A DNA stretch of 52,845 nt from contig JACRHE010000090.1 of the NCBI GenBank assembly GCA_016217695.1, positions 1-52,845 of the forward strand, in the 5' to 3' direction. The translations under genes and the position numbers were made by a program. Of the stretch, positions 42,499 through 50,343 are shown piece after piece; position 1 is the stretch's first letter; each line of letters starts with the position of its first letter. This stretch comes from Nitrospirota bacterium (GTDB taxonomy: Bacteria; Nitrospirota; Thermodesulfovibrionia; Thermodesulfovibrionales; UBA6898). The notes beneath the pieces are model-generated. The model did not search any database. It was not told the origin of the DNA and worked only from the letters and a program-made list of their open reading frames with translations.

Positions 42499-43785
42499 TT
42501 ATATTTTTTTAAGCGCTTCGTATGCTGCCTTTACGGTCTTTTCTATATCTCTATCTGAATGGGCAAGGGACATGAACCCTGCCTCAAATTGCGAGGGAGC
42601 AAGGTTTACCCCTCTTAAGAGCATCTCAGAGAAGAACCTTGAAAACTTCTTCGTGTCGGAGGTCTTTGCAGTAGGATAGTCGTAGACCTCGGTGTCTGTG
42701 AAATAGGTGCAGAACATGCTGCCTGCCCTGTAAAAGCGTGTGCTTACGCCTGCACGTTTCGCTGCATCGGCAAGACCCTTTTCGAGCAGGACCGATTTTG
42801 CATCGAGATTCTTATAGATGCCTCTTTTGGAAAGCTCCCTGATCGTTGCGATACCGGCTGTCATGGCCAGGGGGTTGCCGGAAAGGGTCCCTGCCTGGTA
42901 TACCGGACCTTCGGGCGAAACCATGGCCATGATCTCCTTTTTCCCGCCGTATGCGCCTACCGGAAGCCCTCCGCCTATGACCTTGCCGAGACACGTCATG
43001 TCAGGCCTGATGCCGTAATATGCCTGCGCGCCCCCGAAGGATACCCTGAACCCGGTCATCACCTCATCGAAGATAAGGACGATGCCGGCCTTTTTTGTGA
43101 GCTTCCTCAGGGTCTCGAGGAACCCCGGCCTCGGCAGCACGCAGCCGATATTGCCTACAACCGGCTCTATGATCACACAGGCGATGGATTTCCCTTCTTT
43201 TTCGATCGTCTTTTTCAGCGCCTCAATATTATTGAATGGCAGCGTGATGGTATTCTGGGCGTATGACTTGGGTACGCCCGGACTGTCCGGAACGCCGAAG
43301 GTTGTAGCGCCTGAACCTGCCTTTACCAAAAGCCCGTCAGCATGTCCGTGGTAACAGCCTTCGAACTTGATAATCTTGTCTCGTCCGGTGTATCCCCTGG
43401 CCACCCTGATGGCGCTCATAGTCGCCTCTGTCCCGGAATTCACCATCCTCACCTTGTCCATGGAAGGGTAGAGCCCGATTACAAGCTCTGCAAGCTCTAT
43501 CTCCAGGGCAGTAGGAGCTCCGTAGCTCGTGCCTCTCTCAACAGCCTTTTTCAGGGCCTTTACCACAACCGGATGGCTGTGCCCGAGGATCATCGGTCCC
43601 CAGGAAAGTACATAGTCTATGTAGGCATTGCCGTCAGCATCATAGATCTTTGAGCCCTTTGCCCTCTCTATGAAGATCGGGTTTCCGCCGACTGCCCGGA
43701 ATGCGCGGACAGGGCTGTTCACCCCGCCGGGGATTACAGAAGATGCCTTTTTGAAGAGCTTTCTGGATATGTCGAAATTTGCCAT
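42499..43785 (-). CDS. hemL: glutamate-1-semialdehyde 2,1-aminomutase
   Basis: 428 residues, standard. The pyridoxal phosphate Lys is K268 in [18 protein letters not shown]; the N-terminal [15 protein letters not shown] and [12 protein letters not shown] segments and the [20 protein letters not shown] loop are typical. It converts glutamate-1-semialdehyde to 5-aminolevulinate in the C5 haem route. The many multihaem cytochromes next to it fit a high haem demand, though co-regulation is only inferred. A good promoter (43812-43840) lies upstream on the minus strand. Confidence 0.97.
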   Translation of the reverse strand: MANFDISRKLFKKASSVIPGGVNSPVRAFRAVGGNPIFIERAKGSKIYDADGNAYIDYVLSWGPMILGHSHPVVVKALKKAVERGTSYGAPTALEIELAELVIGLYPSMDKVRMVNSGTEATMSAIRVARGYTGRDKIIKFEGCYHGHADGLLVKAGSGATTFGVPDSPGVPKSYAQNTITLPFNNIEALKKTIEKEGKSIACVIIEPVVGNIGCVLPRPGFLETLRKLTKKAGIVLIFDEVMTGFRVSFGGAQAYYGIRPDMTCLGKVIGGGLPVGAYGGKKEIMAMVSPEGPVYQAGTLSGNPLAMTAGIATIRELSKRGIYKNLDAKSVLLEKGLADAAKRAGVSTRFYRAGSMFCTYFTDTEVYDYPTAKTSDTKKFSRFFSEMLLRGVNLAPSQFEAGFMSLAHSDRDIEKTVKAAYEALKKI

Positions 43786-43811
43786 TGTCTTCTCCCGGAA
43801 AAATTTTCATA

Positions 43812-43840
43812 ATTTATCATAAAAAAAGTTTGCTTGTCAA
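43812..43840 (-). promoter_or_regulatory. sigma70-like promoter of hemL
   Basis: On the minus strand TTGACA (complement of 43835-43840) is followed after 17 bases by ATAAAT (complement of 43812-43817), about 27 bases before the hemL ATG. The spacing is ideal and the -35 is exact. The -10 is a 4/6 match to TATAAT. Confidence 0.6.
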
Positions 43841-43915
43841 AATCTCTAACAAATAGTTACTGATATATGCTATAAAATAAGCTGTAAAAAATAGAACCCA
43901 TCCGGAGGAAAGATA

Positions 43916-44869
43916 ATGAAGAGAGTGGTACTGGTTGTTATATGCATTGCTGCACTGGTAGCCTGTCAAAAGAAGACGGCAGAGCAGAAGGGGCCTTACC
44001 TCGCAAAGGTCGGCGGCACCCAGATAACGCAGGCAGAGTTCGACAAGGAGTTCCAGACCCTGCCTGATTACGCGCAGCAGATGTTCGAAGGGGAAGCAGG
44101 CAAGGAGAAGTTCCTCAACGAGATCGTCAAAAAGGAGATGCTCTATCAGGAGGCGCTGAAAAAGGGTCTTGACAAGACGCCGGAATTCAGCAAGAAGGTA
44201 GAGGACTTCAAGAAGCTTACGCTCGTTGCCGAACTCCTGGACAAGGAGATCATGTCAAAGGCAAAGGTCTCTGACCAGGAGGTCAAGGACTACTACGAAA
44301 AGAATAAGGACGATTTCACCACTACAACCCAGATAAAGGCCAGCCACATACTCGTAAAGACAGAGGAAGAGGCGGTGAAGGTGCTCGAAAGGCTGAAGAA
44401 GGGCGAAAAGTTCGACGAGATCGCAAAGAAGGTCTCAATCGATAAGAATTCCGCAAAGAACGGCGGAGACCTCGGCTACTTCTCAAAGGGACAGATGGTC
44501 CCTGAGTTTGAGAGGGCTGTTGCCGGCCTGAAGCCCGGCGAGCTGAGCAAGCCTGTGAAGACCACCTTTGGATTCCACGTTATAAAGATGACCGACAGGA
44601 AGGCAGGCCCTGTCATTGAATTCGACAGGGTCAAGGATATTATCAGCCAGAGGCTTTCAGGCGAAAAGCAGAAAGAGACCTTTGAGAAATATCTGGCCGA
44701 GCTGAAGAAGACCTATCCTGTAGAGATCAATAAAGACGCGCTTCCCAAGGCCTCTCCTGAGAAGGGCAAGGAAGAGACTGAAAAGCCTGCTTCAGAGACG
44801 CCTGCCGAGAAAAAGGCAGAGCCTAAGAAGGAAGAGCCCAAGGCAAAAGAGGAACCTAAGAAGAAGTAA
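43916..44869 (+). CDS. parvulin-type peptidyl-prolyl isomerase lipoprotein (PrsA/SurA-like)
   Basis: 317 residues with a GGAGGAAA ribosome site. The lipobox is LVAC with C17. Residues 30-130 are a SurA_N-like helical chaperone region (ITQAEFDKEFQTLPDYAQQM). The parvulin domain is about 140-232 (ASHILVKTEEEAVKVLERLK, GGDLGYFSKGQMVPEFERAV, TTFGFHVIKM). A Lys/Glu/Pro-rich tail (about 285-317, repeating EEPK-like units) is disordered. It helps fold periplasmic or outer-membrane proteins. A strong terminator follows. Neighbouring cytochromes and efflux proteins could be clients. Confidence 0.92.
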   Translation: MKRVVLVVICIAALVACQKKTAEQKGPYLAKVGGTQITQAEFDKEFQTLPDYAQQMFEGEAGKEKFLNEIVKKEMLYQEALKKGLDKTPEFSKKVEDFKKLTLVAELLDKEIMSKAKVSDQEVKDYYEKNKDDFTTTTQIKASHILVKTEEEAVKVLERLKKGEKFDEIAKKVSIDKNSAKNGGDLGYFSKGQMVPEFERAVAGLKPGELSKPVKTTFGFHVIKMTDRKAGPVIEFDRVKDIISQRLSGEKQKETFEKYLAELKKTYPVEINKDALPKASPEKGKEETEKPASETPAEKKAEPKKEEPKAKEEPKKK

Positions 44870-44896
44870 GATAAGCGATTCATGTTTTTTTTTAAG

Positions 44897-44929
44897 AAAA
44901 GGCCCCGAATCTGATCCGGGGCCTTTTTT
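44897..44929 (+). terminator. rho-independent terminator of the PPIase gene
   Basis: AAAAGGCCCCG (44897-44907) pairs with CGGGGCCTTTT (from 44917), loop 9 bases, followed by T to 44929. It lies 27 bases after the stop. A textbook intrinsic terminator, probably bidirectional. Confidence 0.92.
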
Positions 44930-44966
44930 AATTAATAGTTAACTGATCACCAAGGAGGAAACGCAC

Positions 44967-45926
44967 ATGGTGCCGGATGATCTGGCAGGACTGAGAAAAC
45001 TGTATCTGGGATTCATCTCATCAAGGGTCATACTGACGGCGGTCAACCTCGGGATATTTGATAGCCTGACCAAGGCAGCAGCGGCAACGGAGATTGCAAA
45101 AAAGCTGAAGACCGACCCACGGGCAACTGAGATACTGCTTGATGCCCTTACAGGCGTAGGGCTGGTCAACAAGAGCAGTGAGGGCAGATACCGGAACGCC
45201 CCGGTAAGCAATCGCTACCTCATAAAAGGAGTCCGCATTTACCAGGGGGATATCATTAAACATGCCTCCACCATGTGGCAGAACTTTTCCGGCCTGGATG
45301 AAGTCGTCAGGACAGGTCGTCCTGCACGGCGCGGCTTTGATCACGAGTCCTTCATCAGGGGAATGCACAACCTGACGGTGCTCCGCACCGAAGACCTCAT
45401 CAAGGCAGTAAAACTTAAGGGCGTGAAGACGATGCTTGATTTGGGAGGCGGACCAGGCACTAACGCCATTGCCATGGCAAGGAAAGGGGTCAAGGCCACC
45501 GTCTTTGACCTTCCTGCGACAATTAAGATTGCCAAAAAAATTGCCCGTTCCGAGGGCGTCAAAGGAGTCGGTTTTATTGCAGGTGATTTCCATGTCGACA
45601 GCTTCGGGTCCGGGTATGACCTTATCCTGGTGAGCCAGATCGTTCACGCCTTTTCAGCGGAAGAAAATATCGCCCTCCTTCGCAAATGCAGAAAGGCCTT
45701 GAATATCGGCGGCAGGGTTGCGGTGCAGGAATTTCCCATCAACGATGCAAGGACAGCACCGCCCCACAGTGCGCTATTTTCGGTAAACATGCTTGTGGGA
45801 ACAGAAAAGGGCCGGTGTTACAGTCCAAGGGAGATAAAACATTGGTTGGTTGAGACAGGATACAAAAAGATCGGCATAAAGAACCTGCCGGAGACGGTTG
45901 TCATCATCGGGGAGCGGGAAGGATGA
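44967..45926 (+). CDS. class I SAM-dependent O-methyltransferase (plant-type/AcdA-like)
   Basis: 319 residues with AAGGAGG upstream. A winged-helix dimerisation domain (about 8-90; LGIFDSLTKAAAATEIAKKL, RATEILLDALTGVGLV) precedes the catalytic Rossmann domain (about 110-319). SAM motif I is MLDLGGGPGTNAIAMARKG, then VFDLPATIKIAKK and the SQIVHAFSAEENIALL loop with His as possible catalytic base. This is the Methyltransf_2 (PF00891) layout. Substrates of bacterial members include quinones, tetracycline-like polyketides and neurosporene; none can be chosen here. Lies between the terminator and the accessory patch. Confidence 0.88.
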   Translation: MVPDDLAGLRKLYLGFISSRVILTAVNLGIFDSLTKAAAATEIAKKLKTDPRATEILLDALTGVGLVNKSSEGRYRNAPVSNRYLIKGVRIYQGDIIKHASTMWQNFSGLDEVVRTGRPARRGFDHESFIRGMHNLTVLRTEDLIKAVKLKGVKTMLDLGGGPGTNAIAMARKGVKATVFDLPATIKIAKKIARSEGVKGVGFIAGDFHVDSFGSGYDLILVSQIVHAFSAEENIALLRKCRKALNIGGRVAVQEFPINDARTAPPHSALFSVNMLVGTEKGRCYSPREIKHWLVETGYKKIGIKNLPETVVIIGEREG

Positions 45927-45974
45927 AGCCTGATGGTCAATGCCGAGGGTGTCGCTGTCATTTGAAAGGAAACA

Positions 45975-46120
45975 CCGGAGAGATAATTCTTAGAACTGAG
46001 GTCTGGGTGGAACAAGAATCGCAATAAACAAGTCTGACCCCGAAGACCCGGAGAGATAATTCTTAGAACTGAGGTCCGGGTGGAACAAGAATCGCAATAA
46101 ACAAGTCTGACCCCGAAGAC
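45975..46120. repeat. 73-bp tandem direct repeat, two copies
   Basis: 45975-46047 and 46048-46120 are the same 73-base unit (begins CCGGAGAGATAATTCTTAGA) with one mismatch I could see, a T/C in the GGTYYGGGTGG part. The unit includes the element CAAGTCTGACCCC. A near-identical head-to-tail copy suggests recent duplication, as in repeats linked to REP-type mobile sequences. Confidence 0.9.
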
Positions 46121-46137
46121 CTGCCCTTTTAGTATCG

Positions 46138-46275
46138 GATCATAGCAATGGCTATGAGGTAGTAAGGTTTTGGAATAATGAGCTTACGGAGAAAATCTCT
46201 TGTAAGAAACGATGTGAAAGGAATATTATCAGTTACAGGTTGGATTATCTCAACGACAGGGGGTGGGAAGTATGA
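46138..46275 (+). pseudogene. possible C-terminal remnant of DUF559/Vsr-like endonuclease
   Basis: The frame reads DHSNGYEVVRFWNNELTEKI and then SCKKRCERN to a stop at 46273-46275. The GYEVVRFWNNEL part matches my recollection of the closing strand of DUF559/PF04480 proteins (nuclease fold related to Vsr). The catalytic region is absent, and the frame enters straight from the repeat, so it is a stump at best. It overlaps the start of hicB by 4 bases. Confidence 0.45.
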
Positions 46276-46466
46276 AGCTTAGGATAGTAGTCGAGCCGGA
46301 TGAAGATGTATATGCTGCTTATTGCCCTGAGTTGCCAGGGTGCGTTACGTATGGCAAGACGGAAGAGGAAGCCCGGAAGAACATAATGGAGGCCTTGGAG
46401 CTTTATTTGAGGCCTTCAAAAGAGGAACTGTCAAAAGATGCGAAAGTTTATGAGGTCGCTGTTTAG
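46272..46466 (+). CDS. hicB: HicB-family antitoxin
   Basis: 64 residues from ATG 46272 (a GTG at 46263 is possible); GGTGGG precedes. The HicB fold reads MKLRIVVEPDEDVYAAYCPE, then LPGCVTYGKTEEEARKNIME. It is the short type without the C-terminal DNA-binding extension, so regulation may be absent or done by another protein. It comes before hicA, the less common order, and its stop shares a base with the hicA GTG start. It neutralises HicA by binding. Confidence 0.9.
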   Translation: MKLRIVVEPDEDVYAAYCPELPGCVTYGKTEEEARKNIMEALELYLRPSKEELSKDAKVYEVAV

Positions 46467-46705
46467 TGGGGGAGAGACAGCCTCGCGTCACCGCCGATGA
46501 AATCATCAGGGTCCTGAAGTCTCTGGGATTTGAAAAGGTTGATCAGTCAGGTAGTCATCAGAAGTGGAAACATCCGTTGACCGGCAAGCAGACGATTGTG
46601 GCCTACCACTCAGGGGAAATAATCAGACCCAAGACTTTCAGAAGAATGCTTGAAGGTGCCGGCCTTACCATAGATGATTTTATCCAAATAAGGCGAAGAC
46701 TATAA
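46466..46705 (+). CDS. hicA: HicA-family mRNA interferase toxin
   Basis: 79 residues from GTG 46466. The double-stranded-RNA-binding-like fold has the catalytic His in SGSHQKW (H31), with TADEIIRVLKSLGFEKVD upstream and IRPKTFRRMLEGAGLTIDDF at the end. HicA cleaves mRNA and tmRNA. It appears complete, so the pair is probably active. The gene is followed by the PBP fragment, with its stop 22 bases before that fragment's stop codon on the other strand. Confidence 0.9.
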   Translation: MGERQPRVTADEIIRVLKSLGFEKVDQSGSHQKWKHPLTGKQTIVAYHSGEIIRPKTFRRMLEGAGLTIDDFIQIRRRL

Positions 46706-46729
46706 GGCCAACCTTACTAATGAGACAAT

Positions 46730-46996
46730 TTATTCCGGCCCGGCTGCCTTCATGAACTCTATCCATATCGGAAGCGCGGCAGAAGCCCCTGTCTCCCTGC
46801 TGCCGATAGGCTTATGGTCGTCCCTTCCCACCCAGACGCCGACCGCCAGCCTGTCGTCAAACCCTATGAACCAGGCATCCGAAAGAAGGATCTTTTGGGA
46901 CGTAATGTCAGGAATGTCCTTTATGGTGACGTCCGCCGCTGCTAACTTCTGTGAGGAGCCTAAAGAAGAAAGGGAACTGCCAGTGCCAGAAATAAT
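46730..46996 (-). pseudogene. 3' fragment of class A PBP gene (partial duplicate of 47608-49422)
   Basis: Bases 46749-46881 match 47621-47753 at 132 of 133 positions (only 46791 vs 47663 differs). Within it the frame gives DAWFIGFDDRLAVGVWVGRD and on to WIEFMK. Upstream residues (KLAAADVTIKDIPDITSQKI) differ from PBP and no start codon exists; the stop (46730-46732) follows after WIEFMKAAGPE instead of WIEFMKEVE. It is a non-functional fragment. The repeats are direct, 872 bases apart. Confidence 0.9.
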
Positions 46997-47032
46997 TCAG
47001 AAATAAATAATGAAAATTGATAAAATTAAGGC

Positions 47033-47263
47033 ATGCATTTCAAGATAATCGGCGATATCAAGAATATCGAAACGATTGCTTCTGGTCATGGCATAAATAT
47101 CCTGAAAAGACTAAATAGAGTTTATGGCAATACAAATTGGAGAAAGTTAAAAGGAATGTGCCGGGTAAGGCTGAACGATGGTTCGGTTTTGGATGCGGAA
47201 GTGCATTGGTATGAAGGCCACGGCATAGGGAAAAAGGAAATCAAAATCAAAAGATATCTGTAA
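47033..47263 (+). CDS. small protein of unknown function, first of a pair
   Basis: 76 residues. Sequence ends in AEVHWYEGHGIGKKEIKIKR with the motif HWYExHGIGKKE, which I recall from a family seen in cyanobacteria and other phyla as a partner of a second small gene. The middle reads ILKRLNRVYGNTNWRKLKGM, a basic stretch that could bind nucleic acid. There is no clear ribosome site before the ATG. The next gene starts 10 bases later. Gene pair size and layout suggest a toxin-antitoxin type unit, but no named toxin fold is recognised. Confidence 0.65.
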   Translation: MHFKIIGDIKNIETIASGHGINILKRLNRVYGNTNWRKLKGMCRVRLNDGSVLDAEVHWYEGHGIGKKEIKIKRYL

Positions 47264-47273
47264 CAGGAGCAAT

Positions 47274-47495
47274 ATGAAAAGACATTTTATGATTTGCGTC
47301 AGCAATCGCGGTTATGAAGCATCACTGGAGATACGTAAAATCTATGAAGTGATAACCGACAGGACAGCAGAAAAACATCAGCAACTGAGGATCATAGATG
47401 AGTCAGGCGAAGATTATCTTTTCCCAAAGGATTATTTTGCTCCTGTTCGCCTGCCCTCAGAAACTAAAGAAAAATTAGAACTTTCGGCGGCATAA
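47274..47495 (+). CDS. small protein of unknown function, second of a pair
   Basis: 73 residues with a CAGGAG ribosome site 6 bases before its ATG. It reads HFMICVSNRGYEASLEIRKI and later EKHQQLRIIDESGEDYLFPK; the acidic D-E-S-G-E-D-Y segment and a hydrophobic N-terminal strand are noteworthy. Charge is opposite to the basic partner upstream, compatible with complex formation. I recall a family that starts with a similar YEASLELRKIY motif paired with the HWYEAHGIGKKE family, but have no function for it. It lies between the two PBP 3' repeats. Confidence 0.65.
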   Translation: MKRHFMICVSNRGYEASLEIRKIYEVITDRTAEKHQQLRIIDESGEDYLFPKDYFAPVRLPSETKEKLELSAA

Positions 47496-47607
47496 CTCCG
47501 CCTTCCTCTTCCCTGGCTTAAAGACTTATTTTAACGGCTCGCCAGTGGGATGGAAGAAGAATATGCCACGCTGTGAACAAATTCATCCAACTCGACCGGA
47601 ATAAGGT

Positions 47608-49422
47608 TCATTCAACCTCTTTCATGAACTCTATCCATATCGGAAGCGCGGCTGAAGCCCCTGTCTCCCTGCTGCCGATAGGCTTATGGTCGTCCCTTCC
47701 CACCCAGACGCCGACCGCCAGCCTGTCGTCAAACCCTATGAACCAGGCATCCGTATAGTCATTCGTCGTCCCTGTCTTGCCAAAGACAGGCCTCCCGAGT
47801 ACCTTTGCCCTGACGCCAGTGCCCTCCTTTACCACGGCTCCCAGAAGGATTCTCAGCTGGCTCACGACATCCTCATCAAGGACCTCCGTATATTTGGGAT
47901 ATAGCTCGTCCACAACAATCCCATCCCTGTTTTCGATCCTCGCATAGGGGATGAGATCAGTCTTTTTACCTGTCGCGAATACGCAATAGGCGCCCACCAT
48001 CTCTATGAGCGTAACATCCGACGCGCCAAGGGCTATAGGCATGTAGGGCTGCAGGTCGCTCCTGATGCCGAGCCTCCTGGCCGTCTCTATGATATTGTCT
48101 ATCCCGACCTTTCCTGCGAGCCTGACTGTTGCCGCGTTAAGAGACCTGGCAAGGGCAGTCTTCAAGGTGACGGCGCCGTTATATTTTCCATCATAGTTTT
48201 TCGGCGACCACATCTGTCCGGGTCTAGCACCCCTGAAGGAGATGGGTGAGTCGTTTATCACATCGTCTGTCGACATGCCGTCTTCCAGTGCAGTCACGTA
48301 TACAAAGGGCTTGAATGCCGAGCCCGGCTGGCGCAGCGCCTGCGTTGCCCTGTTGAACTGGTTCTCCCAGAAATCGAAGCCGCCTACCATGGCCTTGATA
48401 TGGCCTGTGCGAAGGTCGACTGCGATAAGGGATGCCTGGATGCCGGGCCTGACCCTCTTTTCGATATTCATGACGCCGTTTAAGAGAGCGGCTTCGGCCG
48501 CATCCTGCATATTGGAATCTATCGTGGAATGGATCCTGTATCCGGCTGTATATATCTCGGAGCCGTATCTGTCTTCCATCTGGTGTCGCAGTATTTCGAT
48601 AAAATACGGTGCCTCGTATCTTCTGAAATGCGGCGTCCTGGGGATGGGCTCTTTCATGGCAGCGTCATGCTGCTCCGGCGTGATGAACCTGTTCTTCAGC
48701 ATAATATTCAGTACAACTTTTCGCCTCTCTGCAGACTTCCCCGGGTTCTTGAACGGGGAATAAAGAGAAGGCGCCTTTGGCAGGGTCGCCAGCAATGCCG
48801 CCTCGCCCACTGTCAGCTGCTGCGCTGATTTGCCGAAATAGGCCTGGGCCGCAGCCTCTATGCCGAAGGCCCGTGTTCCGAAATAGGTCTGGTTGAGATA
48901 GAGTCCGAGGATCTCATCCTTTGTATACCGTTTCTCGATCTGGAGGGCCAGTACAGCCTCCCTGATCTTCCTCTTTAGGGATTTCTCGGGCCTGAGGAAG
49001 AGCATCTTTGCAAGCTGCTGGGTGATGGTGCTGCCTCCCTGTACCATGCTTTTCGCCTTGATGTCATGCCAGAGAGCCCGGAACGTTCCAATGAAGTCGA
49101 CACCCGGATGGCTGTAAAAACGGATATCCTCGATAGAGATGAAGGCCTTTTTTACATGGTCAGGGATCGTGTAATGGGGTATGAATGTCCGTCTCTCATA
49201 ATAGAATTCCGCCAGCAGCCTGTTGTCGCCTGAGAAGACCTTTGACGATTCCATCGGCACGTATTCCTCTATTGCGTTAACTCTCGGCAGGTCCGAGAGC
49301 GTCCAGTAGACAAAGCCTCCAATAATGCCGAAGAAGGCGCAGACCAGCACAAACAGGGATATCATCCTTCCTGATCTGGACCTTTCTTCCGCCCTTCTGA
49401 TGTCCTGCTCAAGATTTGACAT
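47608..49422 (-). CDS. mrcA: class A penicillin-binding protein (PBP1A type)
   Basis: 604 residues from ATG 49420-49422 (upstream frame to 49476 lacks support; no strong ribosome site, an AAGAAAA precedes). An N-terminal helix (about 20-42) anchors it. The glycosyltransferase (GT51) part has SIEDIRFYSHPGVDF and GGSTITQQLAKMLFL; the transpeptidase part has RQPGSAFKPF with the catalytic Ser, then KTGTTNDYTDAW. It polymerises and crosslinks peptidoglycan. The 3' 133 bases are duplicated at 46749-46881. It is shorter than E. coli PBP1A, with no extra C-terminal domain. The gene symbol is by class only. Confidence 0.93.
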   Translation of the reverse strand: MSNLEQDIRRAEERSRSGRMISLFVLVCAFFGIIGGFVYWTLSDLPRVNAIEEYVPMESSKVFSGDNRLLAEFYYERRTFIPHYTIPDHVKKAFISIEDIRFYSHPGVDFIGTFRALWHDIKAKSMVQGGSTITQQLAKMLFLRPEKSLKRKIREAVLALQIEKRYTKDEILGLYLNQTYFGTRAFGIEAAAQAYFGKSAQQLTVGEAALLATLPKAPSLYSPFKNPGKSAERRKVVLNIMLKNRFITPEQHDAAMKEPIPRTPHFRRYEAPYFIEILRHQMEDRYGSEIYTAGYRIHSTIDSNMQDAAEAALLNGVMNIEKRVRPGIQASLIAVDLRTGHIKAMVGGFDFWENQFNRATQALRQPGSAFKPFVYVTALEDGMSTDDVINDSPISFRGARPGQMWSPKNYDGKYNGAVTLKTALARSLNAATVRLAGKVGIDNIIETARRLGIRSDLQPYMPIALGASDVTLIEMVGAYCVFATGKKTDLIPYARIENRDGIVVDELYPKYTEVLDEDVVSQLRILLGAVVKEGTGVRAKVLGRPVFGKTGTTNDYTDAWFIGFDDRLAVGVWVGRDDHKPIGSRETGASAALPIWIEFMKEVE

Positions 49423-49535
49423 TTTTCTTATTATACCGGACTCATGCAGGAGTTTACCCGCAGACATGTACACCATTTCGGGCCTTGACCTTTGCCCGAT
49501 AACCTAATAGCATTAAAAGCAGGAAGGGAGTTTTG

Positions 49536-49877
49536 ATGGAAATACCGAGGATCAGCGTGGATGAGCTCAAGTCGATGTTCGACAGAGGGGAGTCTGTCGT
49601 AATTCTTGACGTGCGGCAGCCTGAGGCCTATGCAGGAAGCAATAAAAAGATAAAGGGGGCAGTATATCTCGACCCCAATAACGATGCCGCAATTAAAGAA
49701 TATGCCAGGGGACTGGACAAAAACAGCACCATAGTTGCTTACTGCACCTGAAAAGAGGAGCACACCAGTGCCCGTGTGGCAGGCATACTCACGGAGGAAG
49801 GTTTTACTGCGGTTTCAGTTCTCAGGGGCGGCTGGGTCGCCTGGCGCAAGTCGGGATATCCGCTTGAGATGAAGTAA
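49536..49877 (+). CDS. rhodanese-domain protein with in-frame UGA, probable selenoprotein
   Basis: Starts at ATG 49536 with GGAAGGGAG upstream. Reading stops at TGA 49749-49751, but the same frame goes on with KEEHTSARVAGILTEEG and [15 protein letters not shown], ending MK, to TAA 49875-49877: 114 codons, 113 residues if TGA is decoded as Sec at residue 72. The sequence around it is YCT-U-KEEHTSA, equal to YCTCPNEHTSA in Cys homologues of single-domain rhodaneses, where U replaces the second Cys. A SECIS-like hairpin follows at 49760-49780. Likely sulfur/selenium transfer or redox activity in the cytoplasm. Selenocysteine insertion genes are outside this window. The 3' 56 bases overlap the convergent rpiB end. 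Confidence 0.8.
49760..49780 (+). promoter_or_regulatory. bacterial SECIS-like RNA hairpin
   Basis: Directly after the UGA (49749-49751), GCACAC (49760-49765) pairs with GTGTGGC (49774-49780), one G bulged, closing an 8-base loop CAGTGCCC (49766-49773) that holds a GU. The stem starts 9 bases and the loop GU about 17 bases after the UGA, the range expected for bacterial SelB-binding SECIS. Pairing done by hand, not by folding software. Confidence 0.6.
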
Positions 49878-50343
49878 ATTCCATACAGACCGGACTCAGA
49901 AATTCTTTTTCGATTGCCCTGACCTTTTTCAGCCTTTTCCTGTGGCGGGGCTTTTCTGAAAATCTCGCAGAGAGAAAGGCCTTCACTATCTCCTGAGCGA
50001 GCATGGGGCCTATTACCCGCGCGCCGAGGCAGAGCACGTTCATGTCGTCGTCCTCCACCCCCTGGCGAGCTGAAAAGGTATCATGGCATATGGCGGCCCT
50101 TATGCCCGGGAATTTGTTGGCAGCGACGCTTGCTCCCACGCCGCTGCCGCAGATGATGATCCCCTTCTCGGCTTTTTTCCTTATGACGCCTTCCGCAGCG
50201 AGACGGGCAAAATCCGGATAGTCCGAGGGCCCGGCATCATACGCCCCTATGTCAATGACCTTGTGGCGCTGTTTTTTCAGAAAGGCGATGATCTCCTTCT
50301 TCAGATGATACCCTCCGTGATCAGCGCCGATTACAATCTTCAT
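49822..50343 (-). CDS. rpiB: ribose-5-phosphate isomerase B
   Basis: 173 residues; RpiB is normally about 145-150. The motif [18 protein letters not shown] and the active-site region [18 protein letters not shown] with its Cys, then [26 protein letters not shown], are complete. The last 20 residues (from about EKEF, STCARRP-like) are a read-through tail antisense to the rhodanese gene, overlapping it by 56 bases. It interconverts ribose-5-phosphate and ribulose-5-phosphate. Start overlaps the tkt stop by 4 bases, forming a pentose-phosphate operon with tkt and the broken rpe. Confidence 0.93.
   Translation of the reverse strand: MKIVIGADHGGYHLKKEIIAFLKKQRHKVIDIGAYDAGPSDYPDFARLAAEGVIRKKAEKGIIICGSGVGASVAANKFPGIRAAICHDTFSARQGVEDDDMNVLCLGARVIGPMLAQEIVKAFLSARFSEKPRHRKRLKKVRAIEKEFLSPVCMEFTSSQADIPTCARRPSRP

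Noticed and set aside
46752-47006. 84-codon plus-strand open frame in the accessory patch
   Set aside because: Its first 44 residues are antisense to the duplicated PBP 3' end; the same phantom appears over the intact gene at 47573-47758.
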